64,000 nucleotides of DNA. Origin: Syngnathus acus (lineage: Eukaryota; Chordata; Actinopteri; Syngnathiformes; Syngnathidae). The position numbers were made by a program, and so were the translations under genes. The stretch is taken from NCBI RefSeq assembly GCF_901709675.1, contig NC_051092.1:14546991-14610990 (forward strand), written 5' to 3'. Of the stretch, positions 41,185 to 56,710 are shown piece by piece. Under the pieces are notes generated by a model. That model was not told the origin of the DNA, ran no database searches, and saw nothing but the letters and a program-made list of their open reading frames with translations. Numbering within the stretch: the stretch's first letter is position 1; the number at the start of each line of letters is the position of its first letter.

Positions 41185-42864
41185 TCAAGTTGTTACATCT
41201 CTTAAAAATCTCACCACATCGTCTCGTACATGTCCACCTTCCTCTTCCTCCTCCTCTTCGTCATTCGCATCCTGCATTGTCGTCACAGCGGGAGTGTCCC
41301 AACGGTCCCTGTATTCCTCTCCTTGTCTCTCGCATATATTATGCAGGGCGCAGCAGGTCAACACCATGGACTTGACCACCTGGATGTCCCTGTCATTCGT
41401 CTTGGTCAGACAGCGCCACCTACCTTTGAGTCTGGAAAATGCTGTGCGCACCGTGGTTCTGGCGCAGCGCACGCTCTCGTTGAACGCGCGCTGCTCTGGC
41501 ATCAGCGTACTGTCCTGCTGGAATGCTTTCAACAGCCACGTCTTTAACGGATAAGGCGAGTCTCCCAGGATGTAGTAGCCGGGTTCCAAGCACCCTTGCT
41601 CGGCTGTTTCCCACAACAGAGACTCCCTGAGTGCTCGGGCGTGGCGCAGACCTCCTGCCATGCCGGCGCACGCGCTCCAAAAGAGCCCCTTGCCATCCAC
41701 CACGCCTTGCAGGATGATGGAATGCCAGCCCCTGGCGTTGATGAAATCCCAGTGCTTCTCCTGAGGCGCGATGATGGGGATGTGGGAGCCGTCGATGGCG
41801 CCGACGCATCGGGGAAGCCCCCACCTTGCCTCGATGTCGGCCGCCGTTCCGGCGAGCATCTCCGGGTCGGGAAAGCGAATGTGGCATGGCAGCAGCAGCG
41901 CGCAGGCAGCCGAGCAGAACTCGCGCAGGCAGCGGCACACTGTGGTCTTGCTGACGCCGAAAAGGTAGCCAATACTTCGGTACTCGCTGTTGGTGGCCAG
42001 CTTCCACAGAGCGACGGCCACTCGCTTCTTGAGCGGCACACACACGCGGAAGTTGGTGTCGCGTTTCTCCATGGCCGGCCGCAGCTTGGAGCAGATGTCC
42101 AGGAAGGTCGCTTCGGACATGCGGAAGTGGCGCACCCACTCTGCGCGCGTGAAGCCTGGGACGATCTGGTCCCACCACATGTTGGAGCGGTGCACCACCC
42201 AGATGCTCGGACGGCGCCGGCGCTTGAGCAGCAATTGAAGCATCTGGAAAGCACATCGCGTTGGGTTTGGTTATCAAAGGAGAAATAGTAGTAGTAGTAC
42301 TATGTCTGCAAAGAGATCCTGGTGGAGATTGTTAGTGGTCACAACACGTTCACGTAACATGTTTTTGACTGACCCTATTTATGACTTTTGCTGGATTAAT
42401 GTATTGCTGTTTCTTTACTAATATCATTCATTGACTCGTGGTGGTGGTGGTAGTTCACCAAACCAATTCTTTCTTTGCCATAAAAATGGGTTTCTTAGCT
42501 CCAATAGTGGTTGTTGGCTTTTCAAAAAGCTTGGTTTTGTTGACATTTTTCCTGACAGTTTAAAGATCTATTCTCAAGTATCTTATTGTATCTTATATCA
42601 GCTATTTGTTTCTATACTAGACCATCGTGCCGAAAAAAGTCACAATCGTTGCTGATTTATCCCAAAAGAAATTCTCACCATCTGGCGTCGTCGTCTTCGT
42701 CTCGGAAAGGGGTGGTCCTCCAACAATTCCCAAACTCTCCTCATTTTCTCCGCAGTGTTCCTCCGCGCAGCCTGCAATCTCCTCTCGAACAAAGCTTGCC
42801 TTCTCCTCGTGATAAAGAGCCACATGCCAAGCAGAAAGAACACCATCGACTGGATGTTCTCCAT
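41185..42864 (-). CDS. PIF/Harbinger transposase-derived nuclease (HARBI1/ALP1-like)
   Basis: Two minus-strand exons, 42679-42864 and 41185-42243, are separated by a 435-bp GT-AG intron in phase 0 and encode about 414 residues. Exon 1 (62 residues) starts MENIQSMVFFLLGMW with a short hydrophobic segment, followed by a strongly basic RRRRRR cluster. Exon 2 contains an N-terminal helical region with a helix-turn-helix-like segment (YRSIGYLFGVSKTTVCRCLR) and a complete DDE_Tnp_4 catalytic core. The first Asp is in GAIDGSHIPI, the second in LGDSPYPLKTWLL, and the Glu region is FNESVRCARTTVRTAFSRLKGRW. The tail is acidic (an E-rich run). The frame is uninterrupted, GC-rich and free of stops, suggesting a young element or a domesticated gene. 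No convincing terminal inverted repeats or a MYB-like partner ORF were found nearby. Confidence 0.85.
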
Positions 42865-42914
42865 TGTTGTCGTTTGTTTACTTGATCGTCACGGGCTTGA
42901 CAACTGCGTCGCGT

Positions 42915-42930
42915 GATTGTGACGTCATGG
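42915..42930 (-). promoter_or_regulatory. CRE-like TGACGTCA upstream of Harbinger-like gene
   Basis: A palindromic TGACGTCA lies about 55 bp upstream of the HARBI1-like ATG, in a locally GC-rich stretch. It is a consensus CREB/ATF site; use as a promoter is inferred. Confidence 0.35.
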
Positions 42931-43175
42931 TGTTTACACACGCGTCTGGTTCCCGCCTAAACACAAACCATATGCAGAAATAGCGTCGAATATAATGTTA
43001 CAGTGAGCATTATTGTTGTTATAAAAAAATCTATTTTGTATGCTGTTTAACAAACTGTTCTAATTCTAATATCACTTTTTGTAGACAATTCAAATTTGGT
43101 CAGTGTACACAAGCTTTGTACCGCTCGTACTCAAAATTGCAATTTTAAAATAGTTATACTACACTATATATAGTA

Positions 43176-43979
43176 TACCGTTTTTTCCCATGTATAATGC
43201 GCAAAATTTAGCTAATTTATTGTCCTAAAATCTGGGGTGCGCATTATACATGGGTACAATGTTTTTTTTTTGTTTTGTTTTTGTTTTTTTTGAAGAAAAT
43301 CTCCCTTGAAACTTGAAATCACCTTTCTTCTTGTTTGTTGTCAATCGCGCATCGCATTCAGCCATCCTGCCCAACACACTTAGTCAGTAAAATTCATAAT
43401 TGACGACACATCGTTTGATGCGATGGTGCAATCCTTGATGGTGTGTTATTGTCAAATATTGTTTGTTTTTTAATCTCCATCGCAAACCGGATATCATACG
43501 GAGGCCGCCATTACAGATGCGCAGAACGGATGCGCAAGACACGTCAGCTATATAAAGAGCGAGACTTCAGTTCTAAATGCGTATTACAGGTAATATTTTA
43601 TTTCACAACACTTTGCCTTGTTCCTTTCTTCTCTGCTGTTCACTTCAAACACGCTCCATACGAACACAATGCTCTCGTATCAGACGCTTGCTCGATCACC
43701 TGCCTGTTTGCTGTCACAATGTACGCTACACAAATCCGAAACATTTCTTCGCTATCGAGTTTGCTAGCGCATGCGCAGTGATACTGACCGGCAGAATAAC
43801 ATCCGGTTGTTCCCAAAGATCATCTTTTTTCTGAAATAATTTTACGTTTACGGACTTAAGTAAGAGTCAAAATTTGGGTGCGTATTATACATGGGTACCG
43901 GCTTTTTTCCAGCATCGACATGCCATTTTTAGGGTGTGTATTATACATGGGGGCGCATTATACATGAAAAAAAACGGTA
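43176..43979. mobile_element. 804-bp inverted-repeat element with TACCGTTTTTT ends
   Basis: The left end TACCGTTTTTTCCCATGTAT and the right end (its complement, ATGAAAAAAAACGGTA) are inverted. Subterminal units of the form CATGTATAATGCGC or its complement occur at least five times near the two ends. The interior (43480-43800) has no conserved ORF. The insertion flanks are TA-rich. The layout mirrors the ACCGTAATTTTCGG MITE, but the primary sequence differs. Confidence 0.75.
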
Positions 43980-44559
43980 TATACTATACTACTATAAATA
44001 CTTTTTGCGTATTTTGAATCACAACTTTAGCTGCGGTTTATTAAACAAATTGCTGACTAGTTTGCGCGACTCAACCAAACGGGTTATGTGTAATACACAT
44101 TTTAACCACACAAAGGCGACCTTACCTTGACTATCGGATGTGAGTCAAGCGTCATAGCAAACGTCAAATCATTTGTAGGCGAAATTAATTTTTTAAGTCT
44201 TTGTGGAATATGTAACAATGTAAAATGATTTTTTTAAGGACAATGTCACATAAAAATAATATAAAAACGTTAATTTTACTAAAATGAGCAAGCAGTGATT
44301 TGGGAGTGAATTATATTTTCATATTTATGTATATAAGTTAGGGATGAGCGAGTACAAATATACCAGGTATTGGGATCAGGCAAGTGGCCTTATTTTAAGG
44401 TTTTGGGTACTGATGGAGTCTGTCAAATCTCGCTATCTCTCTGTCTCTCTATCCAATTTCCCTCCTAAGTGAGCGGTCAATTGCTAGTCTAAATCTGATT
44501 TGTTATTGTGTTCGTAGGAGGGTCCCCCCCTCCGCCCTCCCCCCTTCTCACCACTTCCC

Positions 44560-44919
44560 TATTGCATCCCACGCGTGGACGCGCGGCGCGGCCACGTGCA
44601 GCTGTGTTGAGGAAGCCTTGAAGAGAGGACGGCGGCGTGTGTGACGTGTGTGAGGTAACGTGAAGTGACGGCAAGGACGGCAGACAGATTCTGACAGAAT
44701 CCTCCAAACACACACACACACACACAGACACTGGAGCAGCTTTTCCCCCGGAATTTGATTCTCCATGATCGACACATCGGACCGGCGGATTGTGGCTGGC
44801 TTGTCCGGACGCACCGCAGTGGGCTCCGGCTGACTCGGTGGCGGTTGGCCGCTCTTCCTCGTCGCTCGGGCGGACTGGAGGAGGAGGAGGAGGCAGCGGC
44901 GGCGGCGGAGGAGGAGAAG
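44560..44919 (+). other. Probable non-coding first exon and promoter of myo9a
   Basis: A CpG-rich, GA-rich segment ending GAGGAGAAG before a consensus donor GTAAGA at 44920. The acceptor that would receive it is TCTCCTTCAG at 55727-55736, directly before the myo9a first coding exon, giving a 10.8-kb leader intron. No TATA box was seen. The link to myo9a is inferred from strand, CpG content and splice signals only. Confidence 0.4.
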
Positions 44920-50618
<5,699 letters not shown>

Positions 50619-50755
50619 CACAATAGAGGCTTTGCAGCTGACGTCATCAAGCTACCCACATTAGCTTGGCGGCCATCATGGCGGTCAACTTTTCAGTGCC
50701 GGTCAACGACTCACACACGCTTTCTTGTTATATCTGCTGCTATTTGAGCTTAAAA

Positions 50756-50933
50756 ATGCCGGATACCTGCTGTGCTGTTGGATGTAGCAATAGACGAGGC
50801 GATAAACCAAATCTTAGCTTCTATAGATTTCCGGCGAACATGAAAAAACGTGATAAATGGATCGCGGATATTCGTCGTGAACGATGGAAACCTACGATTT
50901 ACACAAGGATATGCAATGAGGACTTCATATCAG
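50756..50933 (+). pseudogene. THAP zinc-finger exon of transposon origin
   Basis: Starts MPDTCCAVGCSNRRG at an ATG in good context and shows the THAP hallmarks: C-x4-C near the start, FYRFP, two tryptophans (KWIADIRRERW), then RICNEDF where the usual motif is C-S-E-H-F. The last zinc ligand histidine is therefore an aspartate. A consensus donor GTATGT follows at 50934, so this would be a first exon of 59 codons. No downstream exon was identified within the inverted repeats. An upstream in-frame start at 50666 is possible but lacks homology. Confidence 0.6.
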
Positions 50934-51297
50934 GTATGTAAACAAACTATTCACCCCTGATTTGTTTCACAAAATGTGAAATAATACAATATGGGATGAT
51001 ACAAATATGATTGTTGAAAATGCTGGGTGCATTTTTAGAAAGGCAGCAAGAGCAGCAAGGCAGGGAATGGGATGATTTCTTCAGTTCACCCCCCCGTTTT
51101 TATTTTGTGTTTATTTTTTCATGATGCTTGAAAACGTTATCAATGTAAATATTGAATTATATTTATTGGTTAAGTTTTCAAGCCAATCAGATGTGGCATC
51201 ATGCAAAAATAAACAAATAATAAAAATGGTAGCAACTTGAACAGACAGGTACAGTATCTGAATGATTTCACTCTATTCAGTTTTTTAATATGTCAAG

Positions 51298-51516
51298 TTA
51301 TGAAATGCCATTACAAAACAAATCGACGAGGTAATTATAAATATCTGGATATGAGCGTTCAGGCAGGTCGGCTGTTGCAAAATGCTCGGGCGATTTTAGC
51401 ATGCTTCTCGGTAAAAGGTACGGATCCGTTGTGCCAACAAGGTTCAACTTCTCTCTGTGACGATTCTTGGAGTCTTCATCCAAATGCCTAACTTCGTTGG
51501 ATAGCAAATCAGCCAT
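51298..51516 (-). pseudogene. Fragment resembling the leader of YqaJ-nuclease transposon proteins
   Basis: The minus-strand frame reads MADLLSNEVRHLDEDSKNRH and later DPYLLPRS, then LPERSYPDIYNYLV. The pattern EV-x2-L-(8-12)-Y/R-x2-K, DPY-x-L, YPDI-x-NYLV is, to my recollection, the N-terminal exon of fish and invertebrate repeat-encoded proteins that carry a YqaJ-like exonuclease domain. The catalytic domain itself is absent. The frame runs convergent to the THAP exon inside the same inverted repeats. The family call is from memory and unverified. Confidence 0.4.
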
Positions 51517-52817
51517 AATTCGGAAGAAATCGGTGAAAACGTAGCGCAGAAATCAGACAATCCATACAAACACGTAGGAACGAGCTGACTAGTTGACCGC
51601 CAAGATGGCGGCATAACACAAAATCACGTGATAAAACCACGTGACTGCAAAGCCTCTATAGTGGGGTTTTCCCCAAGAACTAAACACGTCGTGCGGTTTT
51701 GAGCGCCGTCGGTCAATGTTGCGTCTCCTCGCGCTGAGTTGTTATTTTGTTGCGCTCCTCTCGAGTGCGTTTTGGAGCGCGGCCCAGCTAAATAAAAAAA
51801 ATAAAAAATCTAGCATGATGTGCCGCAGTGTTCCAAAAATTGAATCTCATCTCAGCATCGATCGTTTTAATGCGCAGAAACCAGAAGTTGATATTGATCA
51901 TCGTCCCCGCAGAAAGGCACGTGGCTAACCGGCGGATCAATGAAAATGATGGAGGTATTAGGGAGGCGTTAGGACCCGTCCCCTGCCCCCGCTGCCGTTA
52001 TGGTTACAGTCAATACCTATGTTAACACTTCGTGAAAATACAAAACTACAACTGAATCAATTACAAATAAAATGTAGAGCGCATAATATGAATTCTGGAT
52101 CATTTATTAATGAAATCTAGAAAGCCACAATAATAATAATAATTATTATTATTATTACTACTACTACTACTACTAATAATAATAATAAATCCAATGAAAA
52201 TAAATAATAATAAAACTATATAATGTATGCAGTATAAATAGAAGAGTTTAAAAATAAAGTTGATCATAATATGAAACAAGCTCTTCATCCAATGAAGTGA
52301 TTAAATTTTTGCATTTGGCCCTCCTTCCAAAGTGTTGCTCAAATTGATTTCAAGCAAGTGTGTGGCGGTAACCATGGCAACAGATGCTCCCTTAGTGGCT
52401 GTCCCTTTTACAGGGTTGGGGTTTTAAATCAATACCTTCGCTTTCAGGATGATGTCATCCCAGAACAGGACGCTGTTGCAATGTTAGTGACGCCACAATG
52501 CACTTTGGGACCAGCATATGTGTGCGTGTGTGCGTGTGTGCGTGTGTGCGTGCGCGCGCGTGCGTGTCGCTTTGGTGACATATTTTGTGTTGTTGTGGCA
52601 TCTCAACCGAGCAGAGCCTCCAATGACTCGGCACTCATTTGTTATGACAAACTTTTTATTACTCTATTAATCTGTTTAATTGTGTGACATAAGACAGCAA
52701 TTCCGTGAGTGAGTTAAAGCTCTCAGTGACAATTTCATTAGCTCATCTATGGCATTTTCTTATCAATAAGCCAGCAGTCTTTTGTAAGAATGTTATGTGG
52801 TTTGGTTAAATCCACAT

Positions 52818-52924
52818 GTGAGTGAGTGAGTGAGTGAGTGAGTGAGTGAGTGAGTGAGTGAGTGAGTGAGTGAGTGAGTGAGTGAGTGAGTGAGTGAGTG
52901 AGTGAGTGAGTGAGTGAGTGAGTC
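52818..52924 (+). repeat. (GAGT)n tetranucleotide array, about 26 units
   Basis: A nearly perfect GAGT array of about 105 bp, followed by diverged units (GAGTCGGTTAGT) to about 52950. Confidence 0.95.
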
Positions 52925-54404
52925 GGTTAGTGAGTGAGTCGGTTAGTGTATGTGTTAGTGCATGCACGTGTAGTTTATGTGTTTTGTGCCATGATGTAAT
53001 TCCCGCAATGATCCTTTTCTTTGAGTTTACAGTACCAGTCTGAGTTTGGGCTCAGGCAGGAAAACACACTTCCTGTGTCAAAAGATTTGAAGTGCAGTAC
53101 GTGTATGTTTATATATGTGCTTGTGCGCGTGTGTGTGTGTGCGTGTGTGTGTGTGTGTGCGCGTGTGTGTGTGTTGAGGAATGCTGAGGTTCGGTGTTTA
53201 TTGCTGTTACACTGGTGAGAACTGAATGCAGGCCGCAGAGCAAGAATGAGGGAGGGGAGCGGAAGAGGAGGATAAGAACGATTCAGACCAGAACTGGTTT
53301 GTTTTTCAAATGAACTTATAGTATAAAGGCAAAAAGAAACCAGGAACGTTTTGGTCTTCAAGGACATCTCAATTTGTTTTTGTTTTCACATAAACAACAG
53401 ACAAATAGCTTTTCTGTTCCTAAAAGGGTGTGTGTTTTATGGTCGTCGAGTGGATTTTGAGAAGCATTATAGTCAATTCAGTGGGACTTATCGCTTATGA
53501 CCCCGCCCCCTCCTCACATCCCCTAAAAAAATAAACCATTACTCGAAGTAGGGCTTTAGCTTTATCGTATGGTAATCTGTAATATCCTTTATTTCCTAAA
53601 GGGCATCTTTACATTTCTGACAGCTTGTTCTCCAGAAATTCACAGTAGCCAGGGCAGCAGCTAGCATACATTTTTACTGTCGCTGAAAATTTTTCATGTC
53701 CACACATTGCCTTTAATGGCAAAGTCGCCCCTCCCATCATGGCTGTCACAGCGGTTAGCTAACTTGCTACAGCAACTCAAACAAACGGCGATATGCTAAT
53801 CAGAGGCCTGCGTCTTGGGGTCATGAACTCTAGCTTAGCAACCGTTGCTATGTTAGCCTGCTGATTCAAAGCCCGATTTTGTTTTTACATAGAATTATTC
53901 AAATAAGTACATTAGCAATTACAGCTAGCCAAATGTTTGTTGGCGATCTACGACAACAGCAAGGTTGTGAGCGATTATCTTGAGACCATTGCTGTTGTCT
54001 TTGTTGAGTATCTTTTACAAAAAACAATTTTCTGAACACTGTGACTTACCGAAATTTTAAATACATGTTGAATTGTTTCTACTAGCGCACGACTGGTGTG
54101 ACTCGCAAGGCCAACATTTGAAGTCAATGAAGAGCTTGTCGCTTCCTTGGGTCATCTTGTTTGTCTTCCATTTTGTTCCTTTTGGTCGGACATAAAGCGA
54201 GAGTTGTCACGGCCCTCAGTCGCTCACTTTATCTGGTTTTGGAATCGGGCCCTGTCTCGTCGCGGATCACAGTCGGCCTCTTTGTCAGCTGTGTGTTTGC
54301 TCCACGGAGGGTGGGCGAAGCGTGGAAGGAGACGCGTCTCAGGAGCTCACAGAAGCTCCCTTGAGATCTTTGCTTGAGTTCAACCAAGACAGTATTTTTT
54401 CCAT

Positions 54405-54530
54405 AGGGGCATAGTGGATCGTTTACCAACCATCTGCTTCATAGTTTTGTGGTTCTGCGTTCGAATCCCAGCTCAGGCTTTCCTAAATGTTATGTTCTCT
54501 TCAGGTTCCACAGGTTTGGAAAAAAAATCC
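54405..54530 (+). mobile_element. Decayed tRNA-derived SINE head
   Basis: GGGGCATAGTGGATCGTT (A-box-like) and GCGTTCGAATCCCAGC (B-box) lie about 40 bp apart, followed by ATGTTCTCTTCAGGTTCC, which parallels the ATGTTCTCCCCGGACC of the intact SINE at 55140-55506 read in reverse. It is not a functional tRNA gene: it lacks a cloverleaf acceptor pairing. Confidence 0.5.
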
Positions 54531-55126
54531 TGTTGGGTTCAGCAAAGTAAAGAAAACTACAGGAACTTGAACTATGAAAGCAGAAATGATTCCGAGGCCT
54601 GTGAAATTGAAAGCTAACTAATGGAGCGACATGTTGCCTTTGAAATAACTCTTGTACAGTATGTTGTAATCAGTCTTGTGCTTCATTGTAGCGACATTGG
54701 TCACTGCCCTTGTTAGCATCAATTAACCTTTGTGTGTGTGTGTGTGTGAGACTGGCCACTATAGACAAGGAAGTGAGCGGTGAATTAGTCCATTGTTTGG
54801 CTCATTACAGCCACTTTTGTGCGGAAGGTGGCAGCTGTTAATCTTGGCACTTGGCGGGATTCTGTTCTCTGGGTTGTCACATGATCACACACGCGCACGC
54901 ACGCATAATGGTTTTACGGCAGTGGCACGCCGTCAATGCATAAAGCATCTTGTTGTTGTGCATCACTTCATGTGCCTGCGGACTTGGTTTTCACTGCATT
55001 CATCGTTCCCCCTCAGCACCCCGACAGAGAGTTTATTGAGTGGTCGCCACCATGTGACGACTCGGCTGGTTTCCCACGATAGATGCTACTTCGATTATTT
55101 CTGATTAAAAATGAGTGTTTGGAATG

Positions 55127-55519
55127 GATTTATTTTCATCCATCCATCCATCCATTTTCTGAACCGCTTAGTCCCCACGGGGGTCGCGGGAGTGCTGGAG
55201 CCTATCCCAGCCGTCATCGGGCAGTAGGCGGGGGACACCCTGAACCGGTTGCCAGCCGATCGCAGGGCACACAGAGACAAACAACCATTTGCACTCGCAC
55301 TCACACCTAGGGACAATTTGGAGTCTTCAATCGGCCTACCAAGCATGTTTTTGGGATGTGGGAGGAAACCGGAGTGCCCGGAGAAAACCCACGCGGGTCC
55401 GGGGAGAACATGCAAACTCCACACAGGGAGGGCCGGAGGTGGAATCGAACCCGCACCCTCCTAACTGTGAGGCGGACATGCTACCCAGTGCGTCACCGAG
55501 CCGCCCGATTTATTTTCAT
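55127..55519 (-). mobile_element. tRNA-derived SINE with 13-bp target site duplication
   Basis: Body 55140-55506, flanked by perfect direct repeats GATTTATTTTCAT at 55127-55139 and 55507-55519. On the minus strand the tRNA-like head contains an A-box-like GACGCACTGGGTAGC and a B-box GGTTCGATTCC. The 3' tail is a (GGAT)n repeat, the style of SINEs mobilised by L2/CR1-type LINEs. The exact duplication indicates a fairly recent insertion, 217 bp upstream of the myo9a coding exon. Confidence 0.9.
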
Positions 55520-55787
55520 AAATAGTGAAAATACACATTTGATTGACTGTAGGGCTGAATGATATTTTCCCAATAATATGCAGCCCTAATTGACGGCCAG
55601 AGAGAAATGCATTAATGAATGAGTTGTCAATAATGAAGCAAACAAATTATTATTATTATGTTTTTTAAAATATTTTAAAAAATTCACCAGTATCCCAGCA
55701 CGTGCTTTTTCACCAACCAGGCTTTGTCTCCTTCAGGTTGGGATGTCCTGAGTTGCTGCCAGCGTGCCCGGTGAGAGCGCAGCGCTG

Positions 55788-55811
55788 ATGGGAGCGGCTG
55801 TGCCACCATGA
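55788..55811 (+). promoter_or_regulatory. uORF whose stop overlaps the myo9a start (ATGA)
   Basis: The frame ATG GGA GCG GCT GTG CCA CCA TGA encodes MGAAVPP, and its TGA (55809-55811) overlaps the main ATG (55808-55810). A second minimal uORF (ATG TCC TGA) sits at 55743-55751 in the same exon. The main ATG has a strong GCCACC context. The layout suits leaky scanning or termination-reinitiation control. Confidence 0.6.
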
Positions 55812-56710
55812 GCTTACAAGATGGCAGCTGCAGCTACGCCAGCAGCGCCAACATGGCCACCGCCAGCGGCAGCATGCGGCGGCGCCTGGAGGACCAGGAG
55901 TTCAGCCTTCGCGTCTACCCGGGCTCCCTGGCCGAGGGCACCATCTACTGCCCCGTCAGCGCCCGCAAGAACACCACAGCGGCCGAGGCCATCGAGTGCC
56001 TCATCGAGCGGCTGCGCCTGGAGCGCACCAAATGCTACGTGCTGGCCGAGGTGAAGGAGTTTGGCGGCGAGGAGTGGATCCTCAACCCCGGCGACTGCCC
56101 CGTACAGCGCATGATGCTGTGGCCCAGGAGCGCCTTGGAGAACCGCGGCGGGCTGGGCAGCGGCGACGATTACCGCTTCCTCCTGCGCGAAAAGAACCTG
56201 GACGGTTCCATCCACTACGGCGGCAGCCTCCAGATGTGGCTGCGGGTGACGCAGGAGCGCCGCCGCATGGTAGAGCGCGGCTTCCTCCCCCAACCGGCGG
56301 GGAGCGACCCCCCGACGGATTTGTGCGCCCTCTCCAAACTGACGGAGCACGCCCTCTTGGAGAGCCTGCGGGCACGTTTCCGCCAAGAGAAGATCTACAC
56401 CTACGTGGGGAGTATCCTCATTGTGGTCAACCCCTTCCAGTTCCTGCCCATCTACAACCCCAAGTACGTCAAGCTCTACGACAATCACACGCTGGGCAAG
56501 CTGGAGCCGCACATCTACGCCGTGGCCGACGTGGCCTACCACGCCATGCTGCAGCGCCGCCACAACCAGTGCATCGTCATCTCGGGCGAGAGCGGCTCTG
56601 GCAAGACGCAGAGCACCAACTTTCTCATTCACCACCTGACCGCCCTCAGCCAGAAGGGCTTCGCTAGCGGCGTGGAGCAGATCATCCTGGGGGCGGGGCC
56701 CGTGCTGGAG
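55808..56710 (+). CDS. myo9a: Unconventional myosin IXA, first coding exon (partial)
   Basis: Encodes residues 1-301 of a class IX myosin, a single-headed actin motor with a C-terminal RhoGAP domain. An N-terminal Ras-association domain (about residues 32-128: LRVYPGSLAEGTIYCPV, YVLAEVKEFGGEEW, DYRFLLREKNLDGSIHYG) precedes the motor. The motor begins at about residue 170 with LSKLTEHALLESLRARF, IYTYVGSILIVVNPF and the P-loop GESGSGKT (residues 260-267). The exon ends GAGPVLE before a consensus GTAAGA donor at 56711, the class-typical boundary. EFGGEEWILNP and REKNLDGSIHYG favour MYO9A over MYO9B. No next exon was found in the remaining 7.3 kb, so the intron leaves the window. The exon starts at about 55737. 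Its GC content is high relative to its surroundings. Confidence 0.95.

Larger units (their letters stand above)
50619..51663. mobile_element. 1045-bp inverted-repeat element with THAP and YqaJ-associated exons
   Basis: The left end CACAATAGAGGCTTTGCAG and the right end (reverse complement CACTATAGAGGCTTTGCAG) form a terminal inverted repeat. The similarity resumes about 40 bp further in (GGCGGCCATCATGGCGGTCA against its inverted counterpart GCCGCCATCTTGGCGGTCA). The left half encodes a THAP finger on the + strand and the right half a protein fragment on the minus strand, pointing towards each other. THAP fingers occur in P-element and Kolobok-type transposases. No matching 8-bp or TTAA target duplication was found, so the class stays open. 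Confidence 0.65.
51664..55126. other. Presumed myo9a leader intron, right part
   Basis: Holds trinucleotide (ATT/ACT)n runs at 52125-52190, a GT/GC-alternating tract at 52518-52568, the (GAGT)n array at 52818-52924, and a (GT)n tract at 53120-53175. A 70-codon open frame at 51716-51928 with a signal-peptide-like start is noted in findings. No conserved gene recognised. Confidence 0.5.

Noticed and set aside
41596-42288. 230-codon open frame on the plus strand and other long frames on the minus strand over the Harbinger gene
   Set aside because: Shadows of the GC-rich transposase ORF; only the 41185-42243 frame shows the DDE motifs.
52818-52950. Regular short repeats that might suggest a CRISPR array
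   Set aside because: Pure tetranucleotide satellite without spacers, in a vertebrate genome.
54405-54480. Possible tRNA gene (A- and B-box spacing)
   Set aside because: No proper cloverleaf; continues into SINE-body-like sequence, so a decayed SINE head is more likely.
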